A stretch of 64,000 nucleotides of DNA from Antarctobacter sediminis (lineage in GTDB: Bacteria > Pseudomonadota > Alphaproteobacteria > Rhodobacterales > Rhodobacteraceae): positions 744,001-808,000 of the forward strand of contig NZ_JAHUZG010000003.1 in NCBI RefSeq assembly GCF_019218285.1, read 5' to 3'. Positions 43,918 through 54,521 of this stretch are shown here, piece after piece. The position numbers were made by a program, and so were the translations under genes. How positions within the stretch are numbered: the first letter of the stretch is position 1; each line of letters begins with the position of its first letter. The notes under the pieces were generated by a model. The model saw only the letters and a list, made by a program, of their open reading frames with translations. It did not search any database and had not been told where the DNA came from.

Positions 43918-45273
43918 ATGGCGAACCGAACTCAACTCGCGCGGCTTGGCCTCTTCGATGCCAAAGTGCCGCGATACACCTCATACCCGACTGCACCGCA
44001 TTTCGACGGTGATGTCGGGCCGGCGCGATTCGAGGAATGGATCCGCTCTGTTCCTATAAATGGTAACATATCGCTTTACTTGCATGTACCTTTTTGCCGC
44101 AGGTTGTGCTGGTTTTGCGCATGCCGAACGCAGGGCACAGCGACTCTGGGGCCGGTTGAATCCTATGTGGGGGTTCTGGAACAGGAGTTGAAACTGCTTC
44201 GCGCGGCTTTGCCGCAGGGGGTGCGGCTGTCGCGGTTGCACTGGGGCGGCGGGACGCCGACGCTTTTGTCCCCTGAGTTGATGAAACGGCTGATCGCGGC
44301 CACCCGCGACGTGGCTGATTTTGCCGATGGATACGAGTTTTCGGTGGAAATCGACCCGAACGAGATCGACGAGGAACGGCTGGACACCTTGGCTGACGGC
44401 GGAATGAACCGGGCCTCGATCGGAGTGCAGGACTTCGATCCGCAGATCCAGGACGCCATTGGCCGCGAACAAGGGTATGACGTGACCCGTGCCGCGGTCG
44501 AGATGATCCGGGCGCGCGGGGTGCAAAGCCTGAATGCCGACATCCTGTTCGGCCTGCCGCATCAAAGCAAGGCACGGATCACCGAGACCGTGCAAAAGCT
44601 GCTTAGCTTCGCGCCGGATCGGGTGGCGCTTTATGGGTATGCGCATGTGCCGTGGATGGCCAAGCGGCAGCAGATGCTGCCGTCGGATGCGCTGCCTACG
44701 CCGCAAGAACGGTTGGACCTTTTCGATACCGCGCGCCGCCTGTTTGTCTGGGACGGCTACGACGAGATCGGGATCGACCATTTCGCGACCAAGGAAGACG
44801 GTCTGTCCGTGGCACAGCGGAACGGCAAGCTGCGGCGCAATTTCCAAGGCTACACCGACGATACCTCGGATTACCTGATCGGGCTGGGGGCGTCTTCGAT
44901 CTCGAAGTTCCCGCAGGGGTTTGCGCAGAACGCGTCAAGCACGTCCAAATATATCGCTGCCGTCCGCGACGGACAGTTTTCGACCGCCCGCGGCCATTGC
45001 TTCAAGGGGGAGGACAAGTTGCGCAGCCGCCTGATCGAGGCCCTGATGTGCGACTTCCGCATCGACGCGCACGAGATTCAGCGGGATTTCAACGTCACGC
45101 GCGATGTGCTGTTCCGCATGTTCCGCGAAGCCAACAGCCGTTTCGAAAACATGCTGGAGGTAACAGAAGACGGGCTGTTCATCCCGCGTGAGGCACGGCC
45201 TCTGACGCGGATGATCGCACGTGGTTTTGACACCTACGATCTGTCAAAGGCAGGCCATTCCAGCGCGATCTGA
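43918..45273 (+). CDS. hemN: Oxygen-independent coproporphyrinogen III dehydrogenase
   Basis: A 451-residue radical-SAM enzyme. Cluster cysteines are C60-x3-C64-x2-C67 in VPFCRRLCWFCACR, and LHWGGGTPTLL and EIDPNEI follow. The C-terminal HemN domain has the usual conserved substrate region. It makes protoporphyrinogen IX for heme and bacteriochlorophyll under low oxygen. It is divergent from fnrL with a shared FNR box. The Rhodobacter homologue is called hemZ. Confidence 0.96.
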   Translation: MANRTQLARLGLFDAKVPRYTSYPTAPHFDGDVGPARFEEWIRSVPINGNISLYLHVPFCRRLCWFCACRTQGTATLGPVESYVGVLEQELKLLRAALPQGVRLSRLHWGGGTPTLLSPELMKRLIAATRDVADFADGYEFSVEIDPNEIDEERLDTLADGGMNRASIGVQDFDPQIQDAIGREQGYDVTRAAVEMIRARGVQSLNADILFGLPHQSKARITETVQKLLSFAPDRVALYGYAHVPWMAKRQQMLPSDALPTPQERLDLFDTARRLFVWDGYDEIGIDHFATKEDGLSVAQRNGKLRRNFQGYTDDTSDYLIGLGASSISKFPQGFAQNASSTSKYIAAVRDGQFSTARGHCFKGEDKLRSRLIEALMCDFRIDAHEIQRDFNVTRDVLFRMFREANSRFENMLEVTEDGLFIPREARPLTRMIARGFDTYDLSKAGHSSAI

Positions 45274-45278
45274 GCTAG

Positions 45279-45310
45279 GGGCCGGGCGGTGAGCAAACCG
45301 CCCGGCCCTT
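45279..45310 (+). terminator. Terminator after hemN
   Basis: A 12-bp perfect stem (GGGCCGGGCGGT with ACCGCCCGGCCC) with a 6-nt loop and a short TTGT tail lies between the convergent hemN and yejF ends. Confidence 0.75.
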
Positions 45311-45311
45311 G

Positions 45312-46901
45312 TCAGACCGGATCGAAAGCCGCCGCCAGCAAGGTTTGGGTATAATCCGTCTGCGGTGCCTCAAAGATCTCTTGCGCTGTGCCGTATTCCA
45401 CCACGTCGCCCTGTTTCATCACGATAACCTTGTGGCTCATGGCGCGCACAACCTTGAGATCGTGGCTGATGAACAGGTAGGCGAGGTCGTACTTGCGCTG
45501 CAACTCGCGCAGGAGGTTCACGATCTGCACCTGAACGGTCATGTCCAGCGCCGAAGTCGGTTCGTCCAGCACCACCAACCGCGGTCGAAGGACCATGGCG
45601 CGCGCAATGGCGATGCGCTGGCGCTGGCCACCGGAAAACTCATGCGGGTAGCGGTGCATCATGCGCGGGTCCAGACCGACTTCGGCCATGACCTCCGCCA
45701 CCAGCTCGCGGTGGGGGCGGCCATCCGGCGCCCCGTGCACCTCCAGCCCTTCGGCAATGATCTGTTCGCAGGTCATCCGGGGCGAGAGCGAGCCATAGGG
45801 ATCCTGAAACACGATCTGCATTTCGGATCGCAGCTTGCGCAGCCGCTTGGTCGACCAGGCATTCACATCCTGCCCGCGATAGGTGATCCCGCCTTCGGAC
45901 TTGATGAGCCGCATGATCGCCAGTGCCAGCGTCGTCTTTCCCGATCCGCTTTCGCCCACGATGCCTACGGTTTCCCCGGCCCGCACGGCGATGGTCGCGT
46001 CGTTGACAGCCTTTACATACCCCACTGTACGTTTCATCAGCCCGCGCTGGATCGGGAACCAGATCTTGAGATTGTCGGTCTTGGCGATCAACTCGGCCCC
46101 GTCATCCACCGGTTCGGGCGAACCTGTGCTTTCGGCTGACAGGAGCATCTGCGTATAGGGGTGTTTCGGTGCGTCAAAGATTTCGGAGGTCTTGCCCTGT
46201 TCGACGATCTCACCGTTCTTCATCACGCAGACCCGGTCGGCGATGCGGCGCACGATGCCAAGGTCGTGGGTGATGAACAATAGGCTCATGTCCTCGGCTT
46301 CCTTGAGCTTTGTCAGGAGTTCTAGGATTTGCGCCTGAATCGTCACGTCGAGCGCGGTGGTCGGTTCGTCCGCGATCAACAGGTCCGGCCCGTTGGCCAG
46401 CGCCATGGCGATCATGACACGCTGCCGTTGGCCGCCGGACAATTGGTGCGGATAGGATCCTAGCCGCGTTTCAGGGTCGCGGATGCCAACCTTGGTCAAC
46501 AGGTCGATGATCCGTGTCCGCGCTGCGGACCCGGTCAATCCCTGGTGTAGCTCAAGGCTTTCACGGATCTGTTTTTCCAGCGTATGCAGCGGGTTGAGCG
46601 ATGTCATCGGCTCTTGGAAGATAAAGCTGATGTCATTGCCCCGCACGTCGCGCAGGCGTTTTTCCGGCGCGCCGATCATTTCCGCCCCGTTGTAGAGAAC
46701 TGAGCCTTCGACCTGCGCGGATTCACCCAAAAGGGATACGGTCGACAAGGCGGTGACGGATTTGCCCGAGCCGGATTCCCCGACCAGCGCCACGGTTTCC
46801 CCCTTCCTGACCTCGAAAGAGACGCCTTTGACCGCGGCAACGGCCTTGCCGTCCTGCCGAAAGCTGACCTTGAGGTCACGGACCTGAAGCAATGCGCTCA
46901 T
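45312..46901 (-). CDS. yejF: Peptide/microcin C ABC transporter ATPase (fused two-domain)
   Basis: The 529-residue protein has two complete ABC nucleotide-binding domains. Domain 1 has GESGSGKS and LSGGQRQRV; domain 2 (from about residue 275) has GESGSGKT and FSGGQRQRI. Fusion of both ATPases is typical of YejF. It powers import of oligopeptides or peptide-nucleotide conjugates from the periplasm. It overlaps yejE by 4 nt. Confidence 0.93.
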   Translation of the reverse strand: MSALLQVRDLKVSFRQDGKAVAAVKGVSFEVRKGETVALVGESGSGKSVTALSTVSLLGESAQVEGSVLYNGAEMIGAPEKRLRDVRGNDISFIFQEPMTSLNPLHTLEKQIRESLELHQGLTGSAARTRIIDLLTKVGIRDPETRLGSYPHQLSGGQRQRVMIAMALANGPDLLIADEPTTALDVTIQAQILELLTKLKEAEDMSLLFITHDLGIVRRIADRVCVMKNGEIVEQGKTSEIFDAPKHPYTQMLLSAESTGSPEPVDDGAELIAKTDNLKIWFPIQRGLMKRTVGYVKAVNDATIAVRAGETVGIVGESGSGKTTLALAIMRLIKSEGGITYRGQDVNAWSTKRLRKLRSEMQIVFQDPYGSLSPRMTCEQIIAEGLEVHGAPDGRPHRELVAEVMAEVGLDPRMMHRYPHEFSGGQRQRIAIARAMVLRPRLVVLDEPTSALDMTVQVQIVNLLRELQRKYDLAYLFISHDLKVVRAMSHKVIVMKQGDVVEYGTAQEIFEAPQTDYTQTLLAAAFDPV

Positions 46902-48064
46902 GAGAAGGTTTTCCTGGGGTCAAAGGCGTCGCGGACCCCTTCAAAGATGAAGACCAGCAGCGACAGCATGATCGCAAAGACCGAAAAGGCGGTGAAGGCC
47001 AGCCACGGCGCTTGCAGGTTCTGTTTCGCCTGCAAGGTCATTTCCCCCAGCGAGGGGGCCGAGGACGGCAGGCCAAAGCCGAGGAAATCGAGCCCCGCAA
47101 GGGTCGAGATCGTGCCGGTGACGATAAAAGGCATGAAGGTCAGCGTGGCCACCATGGCATTGGGCAGCATGTGGCGGAACATGATTTTCCAGTTGGACAC
47201 GCCAAGCGCTTTGGCTGCCCGGACGTATTCAAGGTTGCGGGCGCGCAGGAATTCCGCCCGTACGACGCCCACCAGCGCTGTCCATCCAAAGAGGATCGTC
47301 AGGAAAACCAGCAGCCAGAAACTTCGCCCGAGGATCGCGAAGAGGATGATGATGATATATAGCGAAGGCGTCGCGCCCCAGATCTCGATCACGCGCTGAA
47401 AGATCAGGTCCAGCCAGCCGCCGAAATAACCCTGAAGCGCGCCGGCGACGATGCCGATGATCGAAGCACAGATCGTGACGATCAGTGTAAACAGGATCGA
47501 CAGGCGGAAACCGTAGATCACGCGTGCCAGCAGATCGCGTTTGCCCTTGTCGGTTCCCAGCCAGTTTTCGCCATTGGGGGGCAGGGGCGCGGCGCCGCGC
47601 CGGTCGACCGGGGTGTCATAGCTGTAGGGGATCAGCGGCCAGAGGATCATGCCCTTCTGGAAATTGTCATCGTTCAGCGTACCGGCCTGCGCGTCTTCGA
47701 TCAGGCCGTCGGGATCGTCGAAACAGGCGTCCAGCCCGCCCGTGATGATGAGACAGCGCACCTCGGGATCGCGGTAGGCGGCCTCTGTCTTGAAGTCGCC
47801 GCCAAATTGGGTTTCCGGATAGAAGTTGAAGATCGGGGTAAAGGTTTCGCCCCGGTAACGTACCATGATCGGCTTGTCGTTGGCGATGAACTCGGCAAAC
47901 AGCGACAGGGTGAACAGCACCAGAAAGATCCACAGCGACCACAGGGCGCGACGGTTGCGTTTGAAGTTGTTCCAGCGGCGTTGGTTGAGGGGCGACAGCG
48001 TGAACAGGCCCTTTCTGGGCTCCGGCGGAACGGTGGCGGTGTCGGGGCGGGTGGTGTCACTCAT
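46898..48064 (-). CDS. yejE: Peptide ABC transporter permease YejE
   Basis: The 388-residue permease has an N-terminal helix (LWIFLVLFTLSLFAEFI), a large periplasmic loop of about 140 residues, and a BPD_transp core with EXTLs-type EAA loop RAEFLRARNLEYVRAAKALGVSN. It follows yejB by 3 bp. The length and loop are typical of YejE. Confidence 0.92.
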   Translation of the reverse strand: MSDTTRPDTATVPPEPRKGLFTLSPLNQRRWNNFKRNRRALWSLWIFLVLFTLSLFAEFIANDKPIMVRYRGETFTPIFNFYPETQFGGDFKTEAAYRDPEVRCLIITGGLDACFDDPDGLIEDAQAGTLNDDNFQKGMILWPLIPYSYDTPVDRRGAAPLPPNGENWLGTDKGKRDLLARVIYGFRLSILFTLIVTICASIIGIVAGALQGYFGGWLDLIFQRVIEIWGATPSLYIIIILFAILGRSFWLLVFLTILFGWTALVGVVRAEFLRARNLEYVRAAKALGVSNWKIMFRHMLPNAMVATLTFMPFIVTGTISTLAGLDFLGFGLPSSAPSLGEMTLQAKQNLQAPWLAFTAFSVFAIMLSLLVFIFEGVRDAFDPRKTFS

Positions 48065-48067
48065 GGC

Positions 48068-49156
48068 TCAGCCCTCCCGCTTTTCAAAGTCGATGCGCGG
48101 ATCGACCACGACATACATCAGGTCCGAGATCAGCCCGACCACAAGCCCGATCATCGACGTGATGAAAAGCGTGCCAAAGATCACCGGGTAGTCGCGCGCG
48201 ACAGCGGCCTCGAACCCAAGGCGGCCCAGCCCGTCGAGCGAAAAGATCGTCTCGATGATGATGGAACCGCCGAAAAAGACGCCGATAAACACACCGGGCA
48301 GGCCCGCGATCACGATCAGCATGGCGTTGCGGAAGACATGACCATATAGCACGCGATCCTCTGACAGGCCCTTGGCTCGGGCCGTCATGACGTATTGTTT
48401 CTTGATCTCGTCGAGGAAGCTGTTCTTGGTCAGCAGGGTCAACGTGGCAAAAGCCGAGATCGTCGAGGCGATGATCGGCAGCGCGATGTGCCAGAAGTAG
48501 TCGACAACTTTCATGAAGATGTTCAGGTCTTCCCAGTTGTCCGAGACAAGGCCGCGGATCGGGAAGATTTGCAGGTAAGAGCCGCCGGCAAAGAGCACCA
48601 GCAGCAGGATGGCAAACAGAAAGCCGGGGATCGCATAGGCAACGATGATGACGCCCGAGGTCCATGTGTCAAAGGACGACCCGTCCTTGACCGCCTTGCG
48701 GATGCCCAGCGGGATCGACACCAGATAGGCAATCAGCGTGGACCAAAGGCCCAACGAGATCGAAACCGGCATCTTTTCAAGCACAAGGTCGATCACGCCG
48801 ATCGAGCGGAAATAGCTCTCGCCAAAATCCAGCCGCATGTAATTCCACATCATGTTGAGGAACCGTTCCAGCGGCGGTTTGTCGAAACCGAACTGCTTTT
48901 CGAGGTCGGCGATGAATTCGGGCGGCAGACCGCGGGCACCGGCATAGCTTTCGCTGCCCGGGGTCATTTCGGCGGGCTCCGGCGACTCCGAGCCCCCGGC
49001 AAACCCGCCAAAGACGTCGCCCTGGCCCTCGATCTGGGCGATGATCTGTTCGATCGGTCCGCCCGGCACGAATTGGACCAGCACGAAGTTGATGATCATG
49101 ATCCCCAGCAGCGTGGGGATGATGAGCAGGAGTCGTCGGAGGATATAGGCGGCCAT
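48068..49156 (-). CDS. yejB: Peptide ABC transporter permease YejB
   Basis: The 362-residue permease starts [21 protein letters not shown], a DppB/YejB-type first helix. The EAA loop includes [24 protein letters not shown]. It forms the channel with YejE. It lies one base downstream of yejA. Confidence 0.93.
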   Translation of the reverse strand: MAAYILRRLLLIIPTLLGIMIINFVLVQFVPGGPIEQIIAQIEGQGDVFGGFAGGSESPEPAEMTPGSESYAGARGLPPEFIADLEKQFGFDKPPLERFLNMMWNYMRLDFGESYFRSIGVIDLVLEKMPVSISLGLWSTLIAYLVSIPLGIRKAVKDGSSFDTWTSGVIIVAYAIPGFLFAILLLVLFAGGSYLQIFPIRGLVSDNWEDLNIFMKVVDYFWHIALPIIASTISAFATLTLLTKNSFLDEIKKQYVMTARAKGLSEDRVLYGHVFRNAMLIVIAGLPGVFIGVFFGGSIIIETIFSLDGLGRLGFEAAVARDYPVIFGTLFITSMIGLVVGLISDLMYVVVDPRIDFEKREG

Positions 49157-49157
49157 G

Positions 49158-51098
49158 TCAGTCCAGCTGACCTTCCGCCTTCAGGGCCGCGGCCTTGTCC
49201 GGGTTGATCCACCAGAAGCTGAGGTAGCCCAGCGAATAGGGCGGGATCGTTTCGGGATGTTCATACATGTCGTAATAGGCCACCCAGTGATCGGCGATGT
49301 AACCGGTGGGGATCACGAAGAATTCGTGCCGCAAGGCGCGGTCCAGTGCCATCAGCGCAACGTCGGTTTCAGCTTGGCTTTCGGCGACGAAACTGGCTTC
49401 GATGATCGCGTCCACCAGCGGGCTGGCAAGCCCGGCCGGGTTAAACAAGGAGAATTCCGCCTCGCGCGAGCCGTACATCTGCGACAGGCCGCCACCGGTC
49501 GACAGGAAGGCGCCGTAACGGGTGGAATAGAGGATGTCATAGTCGCGTTCGCGGCGGCGCAAAGTGTACTGCGAGGGATCAACCCGTTCGAAACTCGCAT
49601 CCACGCCGACCTGTTGCAGGTTGCGGACAAAGCTTTCGTGCATCGCTTCGATCGACGGTTCGATGTTCGTCGGGATCAGCATGTTGACCTTGAGCGTCTG
49701 CCCAGCCGCATTTCGGCGCATGCCATCGTCGCCGACCTCCCATCCCGCGTCTGACAACAGCCGCGACGCGGCGCGCAGATTGCGGCGGTCCGGCAGGCGG
49801 GCGGCGTCGGATTCGTGCATTACGGCGACAGGCTCGTCAAAGATCTCGGCGGGCACTACGTCACCCAGCCCCTTGAGAAAGGCCAGTTCCGCGCCCTGCG
49901 GGACGTCCTTGGCCTCGACATGCGTGCCTTCGACGAAAGACGACCGCGGAGCATAGAGACCATAGAGAAGCGACTCGTTCGACCATTCAAAGTTGAACGC
50001 CAGCGCGATGGCCTCGCGCACGCGCTTGTCCTCGAACTGAGGCTTGGCAAGGTTGAAGACAAAGCCGGTGGGGTTCGGTGGGCTGCCATCGGGCAGTTCC
50101 TCGAGCTTGACGATCCCGTCCCGCGCCTTGGGGAAATCATAGGCCGTGGCCCACTGTTTCGGATCGCTTTCCACCTTGAAAGTGTAGGTGCCGGCCTTGA
50201 ATGCCTCGAACGAGGCGGTCTGATCGGCGAAATATTCGATCCGCATGGCGTCGTAGTTGTAGCGGCCCACGTTGAAGGGCACGTCTTTGCCCCAGTAATC
50301 CGGGTCGCGCTTATAGACGATGCGGCGGTTGACTTCGTATTCATCCAGCCGATAGGGGCCCGATCCCATCGCGACCTCAAGCCGGGGCTCGTCAAGGCGG
50401 CGGTTTTCCGGGTCTGCCTCGAACCATGCTTTGGAAAAGACCGGAGTGGACCCCACGGTTTCGATCCGCGAGCGTTTCGACTCGGCCGGGTTGAAGGTGA
50501 ATTTCACGGTGTAGGTGTCCAGCGCCTCGGCGCTGTCGACCATGCGGTCCACGGCCTGCGCGTAGGACGGCAGGCCCTGCGTGATGAACAAGGTGTGCGA
50601 ATAAACCACGTCTTCGGCGGTGACGGGCGTGCCATCCCAGAAGGTGGCATCCTCGCGCATGTGAAAGATCACCCAGTCCCGGCTTTCGGGATATTCGATG
50701 CTGGTGCAGAGGATGCAGTAATACTGCCCTACCGAATCCTCGGTCGATTCGATCAGCTGGTCATACATGACCGAAGTCAGCGCCCCGGCCCGGCCTTTTG
50801 TCGAATAGGGGTTGAGGCTGTCGAAGGTTCCCGTGGCGCCGATCACCAGCTCGCCGCCCTTGGGCGCGTCCGGATTGACGAAATCGAAATGCGTGTAGTC
50901 CGCCGGGTAGTCGAGGTTCCCGAAGAAGGAATAACCGTGCGAGGTGATGACCGGGTCATCGCCGTCCTGCGCCAGCGCGGCGACCCCCAGCACGGCCAGC
51001 CCGATCGCCAGCGCACCTGTCGCGAACAATCGCAGGTCCGGGGCGGGGCGTGTTCGCGCCGCGCTGCGGGGTTGAGGACGTTTGGCCTGAATCGTCAT
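49158..51098 (-). CDS. yejA: Periplasmic peptide-binding protein YejA
   Basis: The 646-residue SBP_bac_5 protein has an N-terminal signal ([19 protein letters not shown], about residues 27-45), the early [22 protein letters not shown] region and family motifs such as [18 protein letters not shown]. The ATG at 51098 is used because AGGGAG sits 6 nt upstream; an ATG 6 nt further up abuts the ribosome site. It delivers oligopeptides to YejBEF. It is first in the operon. Confidence 0.93.
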   Translation of the reverse strand: MTIQAKRPQPRSAARTRPAPDLRLFATGALAIGLAVLGVAALAQDGDDPVITSHGYSFFGNLDYPADYTHFDFVNPDAPKGGELVIGATGTFDSLNPYSTKGRAGALTSVMYDQLIESTEDSVGQYYCILCTSIEYPESRDWVIFHMREDATFWDGTPVTAEDVVYSHTLFITQGLPSYAQAVDRMVDSAEALDTYTVKFTFNPAESKRSRIETVGSTPVFSKAWFEADPENRRLDEPRLEVAMGSGPYRLDEYEVNRRIVYKRDPDYWGKDVPFNVGRYNYDAMRIEYFADQTASFEAFKAGTYTFKVESDPKQWATAYDFPKARDGIVKLEELPDGSPPNPTGFVFNLAKPQFEDKRVREAIALAFNFEWSNESLLYGLYAPRSSFVEGTHVEAKDVPQGAELAFLKGLGDVVPAEIFDEPVAVMHESDAARLPDRRNLRAASRLLSDAGWEVGDDGMRRNAAGQTLKVNMLIPTNIEPSIEAMHESFVRNLQQVGVDASFERVDPSQYTLRRRERDYDILYSTRYGAFLSTGGGLSQMYGSREAEFSLFNPAGLASPLVDAIIEASFVAESQAETDVALMALDRALRHEFFVIPTGYIADHWVAYYDMYEHPETIPPYSLGYLSFWWINPDKAAALKAEGQLD

Positions 51099-51267
51099 GG
51101 TCATCTCCCTGTGAACCGGCAGTTCGGCCCGGCAATGTGGCGGACTTCTTTGTTAATTCTAAGCTAAGTTTTCCGCGCGGCCAGATTCAAGCCGAGATTA
51201 CGGAAACGTCAACCGGTGCGGGGCCATGCGCCGCGAACCGGCGGTGCATTGCGTAGCAAGCCGGCAC

Positions 51268-51298
51268 GAAAAAGGGCCGCCCCCAAGGACGGCCCTTT
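51268..51298 (-). terminator. Terminator after cycM
   Basis: An inverted repeat (AAAGGGCC with GGCCCTTT arms and a GC-rich middle) lies about 24 nt beyond the cycM stop, with a TTTTT tail on the minus strand. Confidence 0.7.
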
Positions 51299-51321
51299 CG
51301 TATTCGGATTGGACGCGCGGA

Positions 51322-51837
51322 TCAGTTGCCGGTGGTTTGCAGGTAGGCAATCAGGTTGACGCGGTCTTCGGCTTTTTTGAGTCCGGCAAAACCCATGGTG
51401 GTGCCGGGCGCAAAACCCTTGGGGTTTTCGAGGAAGGCAAAGAGGTTTTCCGGGGTCCAGACATCGGCGGCCTCGCTCAGCTTGCCCGAGTAGCCAAAGC
51501 CGGCAACCGAACCGACCGCACGTTCGACAACACCGTCGAGGTGCGGGCCGGTGCCGTCGGTGCCGTCCAGCTTGTGGCAGGCGCGGCATTTGCCCCAAAC
51601 TTTTTCGCCCTTGCCCGCATCAGCAGCGGCCATCAGGGTTGCGAAATCGGGACCTTCTTCGGCCTCGGGGGCCGGGCCGTCGTCGACGAGGATGGCAAAG
51701 CCGGCGGCGTGCTCTTCGCCATGGCCGTGACCGGCGGGGTGATACAGGACCTCCGCGGCCCATTTGCCCATCAGGTAGATCAGCAGGGCGCCGCAGACGC
51801 CGCCGACGATCTTGGTAAAGGTCATGGTATCGAACAT
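51322..51837 (-). CDS. cycM: Membrane-anchored cytochrome c (CycM, cytochrome c552/cy type)
   Basis: The 171-residue protein has an N-terminal uncleaved signal-anchor (FTKIVGGVCGALLIYLMGKW, about 7-26), a His/Glu/Ala-rich linker and one class I cytochrome c domain with heme motif CRACH and Met ligand in TTMGFAGL. The N-terminus MFDTMT and the linker organisation match the Paracoccus cytochrome c552/Rhodobacter cy type, which ferries electrons from bc1 to oxidases. It is monocistronic. Confidence 0.93.
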   Translation of the reverse strand: MFDTMTFTKIVGGVCGALLIYLMGKWAAEVLYHPAGHGHGEEHAAGFAILVDDGPAPEAEEGPDFATLMAAADAGKGEKVWGKCRACHKLDGTDGTGPHLDGVVERAVGSVAGFGYSGKLSEAADVWTPENLFAFLENPKGFAPGTTMGFAGLKKAEDRVNLIAYLQTTGN

Positions 51838-51960
51838 GGGAAGCCCTGTCTGCTTGTATCGCTGTCGGGCGGGTATCTATTGCTTTCCATCCTTTTGGGC
51901 AAGCGGTAGAAGGCGCGACCAATCGCCCGCATGTGGCGGGATACGCGACGGGGACCTCAG

Positions 51961-52794
51961 ATGACACAGCGGATCGCATTCCAGGGAGAGCTTGGCGCCT
52001 ACTCCCATCAAGCCTGTACAGAGGCGCGCCCGGGCGCAGATGTTCTGCCCTGCCGGACCTTCGAAGAGGTGATCGGCGCGGTGCGCGAGGGGCGGGCCGA
52101 TCTGGCCATGTTGCCGGTGGAAAACACCACCTACGGTCGCGTGGCGGACATCCACCGCCTGCTGCCGGAATCGGGGCTGCGGATCGTGGACGAGGCTTTT
52201 GTTCGCGTGCATATCAGCCTGATGGCGCTGCCCGGCGTGCAGATCGAGGAACTGGAACGGGTGCGCGCGCATCTGGTCCTGCTGCCGCAGGCGCAGGCGT
52301 TTCTGTCGAAATACGGTATCAAGGGCGTCGCGGCGGCAGACAGCGCCGGTGCGGCGGCGGAACTGGCGCAGGCCGCCACCCGGAACGAAGGCGTGCTGGC
52401 CTCGGATCTTGCCGCCGAGATATACGGGCTGCACATCCTTGCACGCCATATCGAGGATCACGCTCACAACACCACGCGTTTCCTGTTGATGTCGCCCGAA
52501 CCGGATACGACGCGGCGCGGCAGCCACGGCATGATGACCACCTTCATCTTTCAGGTCCGCAACATCCCTGCCGCGCTGTACAAGGCCATGGGCGGTTTCG
52601 CCACGAATGGCGTCAACATGACCAAGCTGGAAAGCTATATGGTCGGGGGATCCTTCACCGCGACGCAATTCTACGCCGACATCGAAGGCCACCCCGATGA
52701 TCCCGGCGTCAAGCGGGCGCTGGAGGAACTGGATTATTTCACCGACACGCTGGAAATCCTTGGCGTTTACCCGCGCGACCCGCGCCGCGACTGA
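51961..52794 (+). CDS. pheA: Prephenate dehydratase
   Basis: A 277-residue stand-alone P-protein. The catalytic domain begins IAFQGELGAYSHQA and has LPVENTTYGRV and the TRF motif in NTTRFLL. The C-terminal ACT domain (about 195-270) has the phenylalanine-binding ESYM segment. It converts prephenate to phenylpyruvate, with feedback inhibition by phenylalanine. It converges with ogt, 2 bp away. Confidence 0.96.
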   Translation: MTQRIAFQGELGAYSHQACTEARPGADVLPCRTFEEVIGAVREGRADLAMLPVENTTYGRVADIHRLLPESGLRIVDEAFVRVHISLMALPGVQIEELERVRAHLVLLPQAQAFLSKYGIKGVAAADSAGAAAELAQAATRNEGVLASDLAAEIYGLHILARHIEDHAHNTTRFLLMSPEPDTTRRGSHGMMTTFIFQVRNIPAALYKAMGGFATNGVNMTKLESYMVGGSFTATQFYADIEGHPDDPGVKRALEELDYFTDTLEILGVYPRDPRRD

Positions 52795-52796
52795 GC

Positions 52797-53252
52797 TCAG
52801 ATCAGCAGGCCACCTGCCTTTTCATGGCGCAGTAAGGCGACCTTGGTTTCGACCCCGGTGCCGCCGGAAAAGCCGCCTAACCCGTTGGTGCCCAGAACGC
52901 GGTGGCAGGGGATGAACAGCGGGATGGGATTGCCTCCGCAGCCGCGCCCCACCGCTTGCGGCGGGGCGTTCAGGGTCTTGGCAATCTCGCCGTAGGTCGT
53001 TGTTTCGCCAAAGGGTATCGCGGCGATCTGTGCGCAGACCTGTTGCTGGAACGGGCTGGCTTCGACGCGGAAAGGCAGATCGAACTCTGTCAGGGTGCCG
53101 TCGAAATAGGCCGCAACCTGTGCCGCGGCGCGGTTGAGCAGGGGCGTGTCGTCGCGGGCGGCGCTGTCGGTCCAGGTGGCGCGGGTGATGGCGCCTTCGG
53201 TCTCGATGATCTCGAAGCGGCCGGTCGGTGTATCGATGCACAGCGCGGGCAT
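52797..53252 (-). CDS. ogt: Methylated-DNA-protein-cysteine methyltransferase
   Basis: The 151-residue protein has the acceptor site IPCHRV (Cys about 124) preceded by GGNPIPLF, and the HTH-like segment TTTYGEIAK. It repairs O6-alkylguanine by suicidal transfer. The ATG at 53252 overlaps the stop of the upstream gene (TGATG), so translation is coupled to it; 53267 is a possible longer start. Confidence 0.94.
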   Translation of the reverse strand: MPALCIDTPTGRFEIIETEGAITRATWTDSAARDDTPLLNRAAAQVAAYFDGTLTEFDLPFRVEASPFQQQVCAQIAAIPFGETTTYGEIAKTLNAPPQAVGRGCGGNPIPLFIPCHRVLGTNGLGGFSGGTGVETKVALLRHEKAGGLLI

Positions 53253-54418
53253 CAGCGGCCCCACCATTCGGCGGGTTTTTTGCGGGGGCCATGCGCGCGA
53301 GCCAGCCAGAGCGCCAACCGCCGGAACCGCGACAGGGCCAACCGCCGCCAGAGGCGCGCGGGCCAGCGGTCATAGTCGCGGTTGAAGGGGCAGACGCGCA
53401 GGCAGATGGCACAGTCGGAGGCCAGCTTGGCCCAGAAGCCAAAGCATTTCTCGGCATCCGATGTCCATTTCCGCACCCCCTTGATGGCCGACCGGTTGGG
53501 GGCATTTGTCGAGGGCGGGCCATAGGGCAGGGCCTTGACCGGGCAGGCATCGGCGCAGCGCGTGCAGATGGTGCAGAACTCGGCCACGCCCAGCTTGCGC
53601 GGCGCGTCATGGGCCAGCGGCAGATCGGTGAAGATCTTGGAAAAGCGCAGGCGTGGCCCCAGGTCCGGTGTGATGACCATCTGGTTGCGCGCGTATTCAC
53701 CCAGACCCGCCTTGACCGCGTAGGGGATGACCAGCGCCGTGTCATTCATAGAAGGCACGGCCTGGTAGCCGAGATTGCGGATAAATGCGGCCAGCTGCAG
53801 CACGACCGAGGCCTCGTGGCTGTAGGCCTTGCCGGTGGCGGCCCCGGCCAGCGCCGAAGGGTAGGTGGCGACCAGATCCTGATCCATCTCGTGGCCCAGT
53901 ACGATCACCGAGGTCAGTCCCTCGGGCAGGTCATGGGCCGCCTCGCTCATGTCGCGGGTGTCGACCCGGGCGGCATAGAGCCAGCGTTGATCGAAATCGG
54001 TGATCCCGCACAGATGCGCGCCAAAGAACCGGGCCACGCGTTTGATCTCCTGCGCCATGGCGCCCGGATCGTCGATCGGGACGGTATCGGGGGAAACCGG
54101 CGTATCGGCGCTGAGCGGAGCCTGAAACCCTTCGCGTCGGCCCTGCGCGGCGTGGCGGTCGGTCATGATGTCGGAAATGAGCCATGCGGCATTGCGCAGG
54201 GCAAAATCGCGCTGGGTAAAGCCGTCCCCCCGCCGGGGTGCCGCCTCGATCCGGTAGGAGGCAAAGAAGGCATCGGTTTTCGGCGAGCGCAGGGTTTCGT
54301 CCCACATGGCGCGGGAGAAGATGTCGTCACGCTGGGAAAAAGGCACGAAATCCTCTGTCACCTCGATACCTGCGGCGGCATCTTGGGGGCGGGTCGCGCT
54401 GTTGGCGGGCCATGTCAT
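53252..54418 (-). CDS. Cytoplasmic reductive-dehalogenase-like Fe-S protein
   Basis: The product is 388 residues. The core has KAGLGEYARNQMVITPDLGPRLRF and KIFTDLPLAHDAP, the RdhA-type corrinoid-binding region. Two ferredoxin-like clusters follow: C282-x2-C285-x2-C288-x3-C292 and C325...C336-x2-C339-x3-C343 (CAICLRVCPF). There is no Tat signal or membrane partner, so it is soluble and non-respiratory, closer to catabolic or orphan RdhA-like proteins than to organohalide-respiratory ones. QueG (epoxyqueuosine reductase) is a related alternative, but the K-A-G-L-G-E and TDLPL motifs favour RdhA. The substrate is unknown. Confidence 0.75.
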   Translation of the reverse strand: MTWPANSATRPQDAAAGIEVTEDFVPFSQRDDIFSRAMWDETLRSPKTDAFFASYRIEAAPRRGDGFTQRDFALRNAAWLISDIMTDRHAAQGRREGFQAPLSADTPVSPDTVPIDDPGAMAQEIKRVARFFGAHLCGITDFDQRWLYAARVDTRDMSEAAHDLPEGLTSVIVLGHEMDQDLVATYPSALAGAATGKAYSHEASVVLQLAAFIRNLGYQAVPSMNDTALVIPYAVKAGLGEYARNQMVITPDLGPRLRFSKIFTDLPLAHDAPRKLGVAEFCTICTRCADACPVKALPYGPPSTNAPNRSAIKGVRKWTSDAEKCFGFWAKLASDCAICLRVCPFNRDYDRWPARLWRRLALSRFRRLALWLARAHGPRKKPAEWWGR

Positions 54419-54521
54419 GGCGCGAGGCTAGGCGGACCTTGCGTCAGGGGCAAGCCTGTGTCGCAAACGGCAAGGACGGGGCCTGCGGACTTTCGCATCC
54501 TGCCGAAAACAGGAGGGTGGT

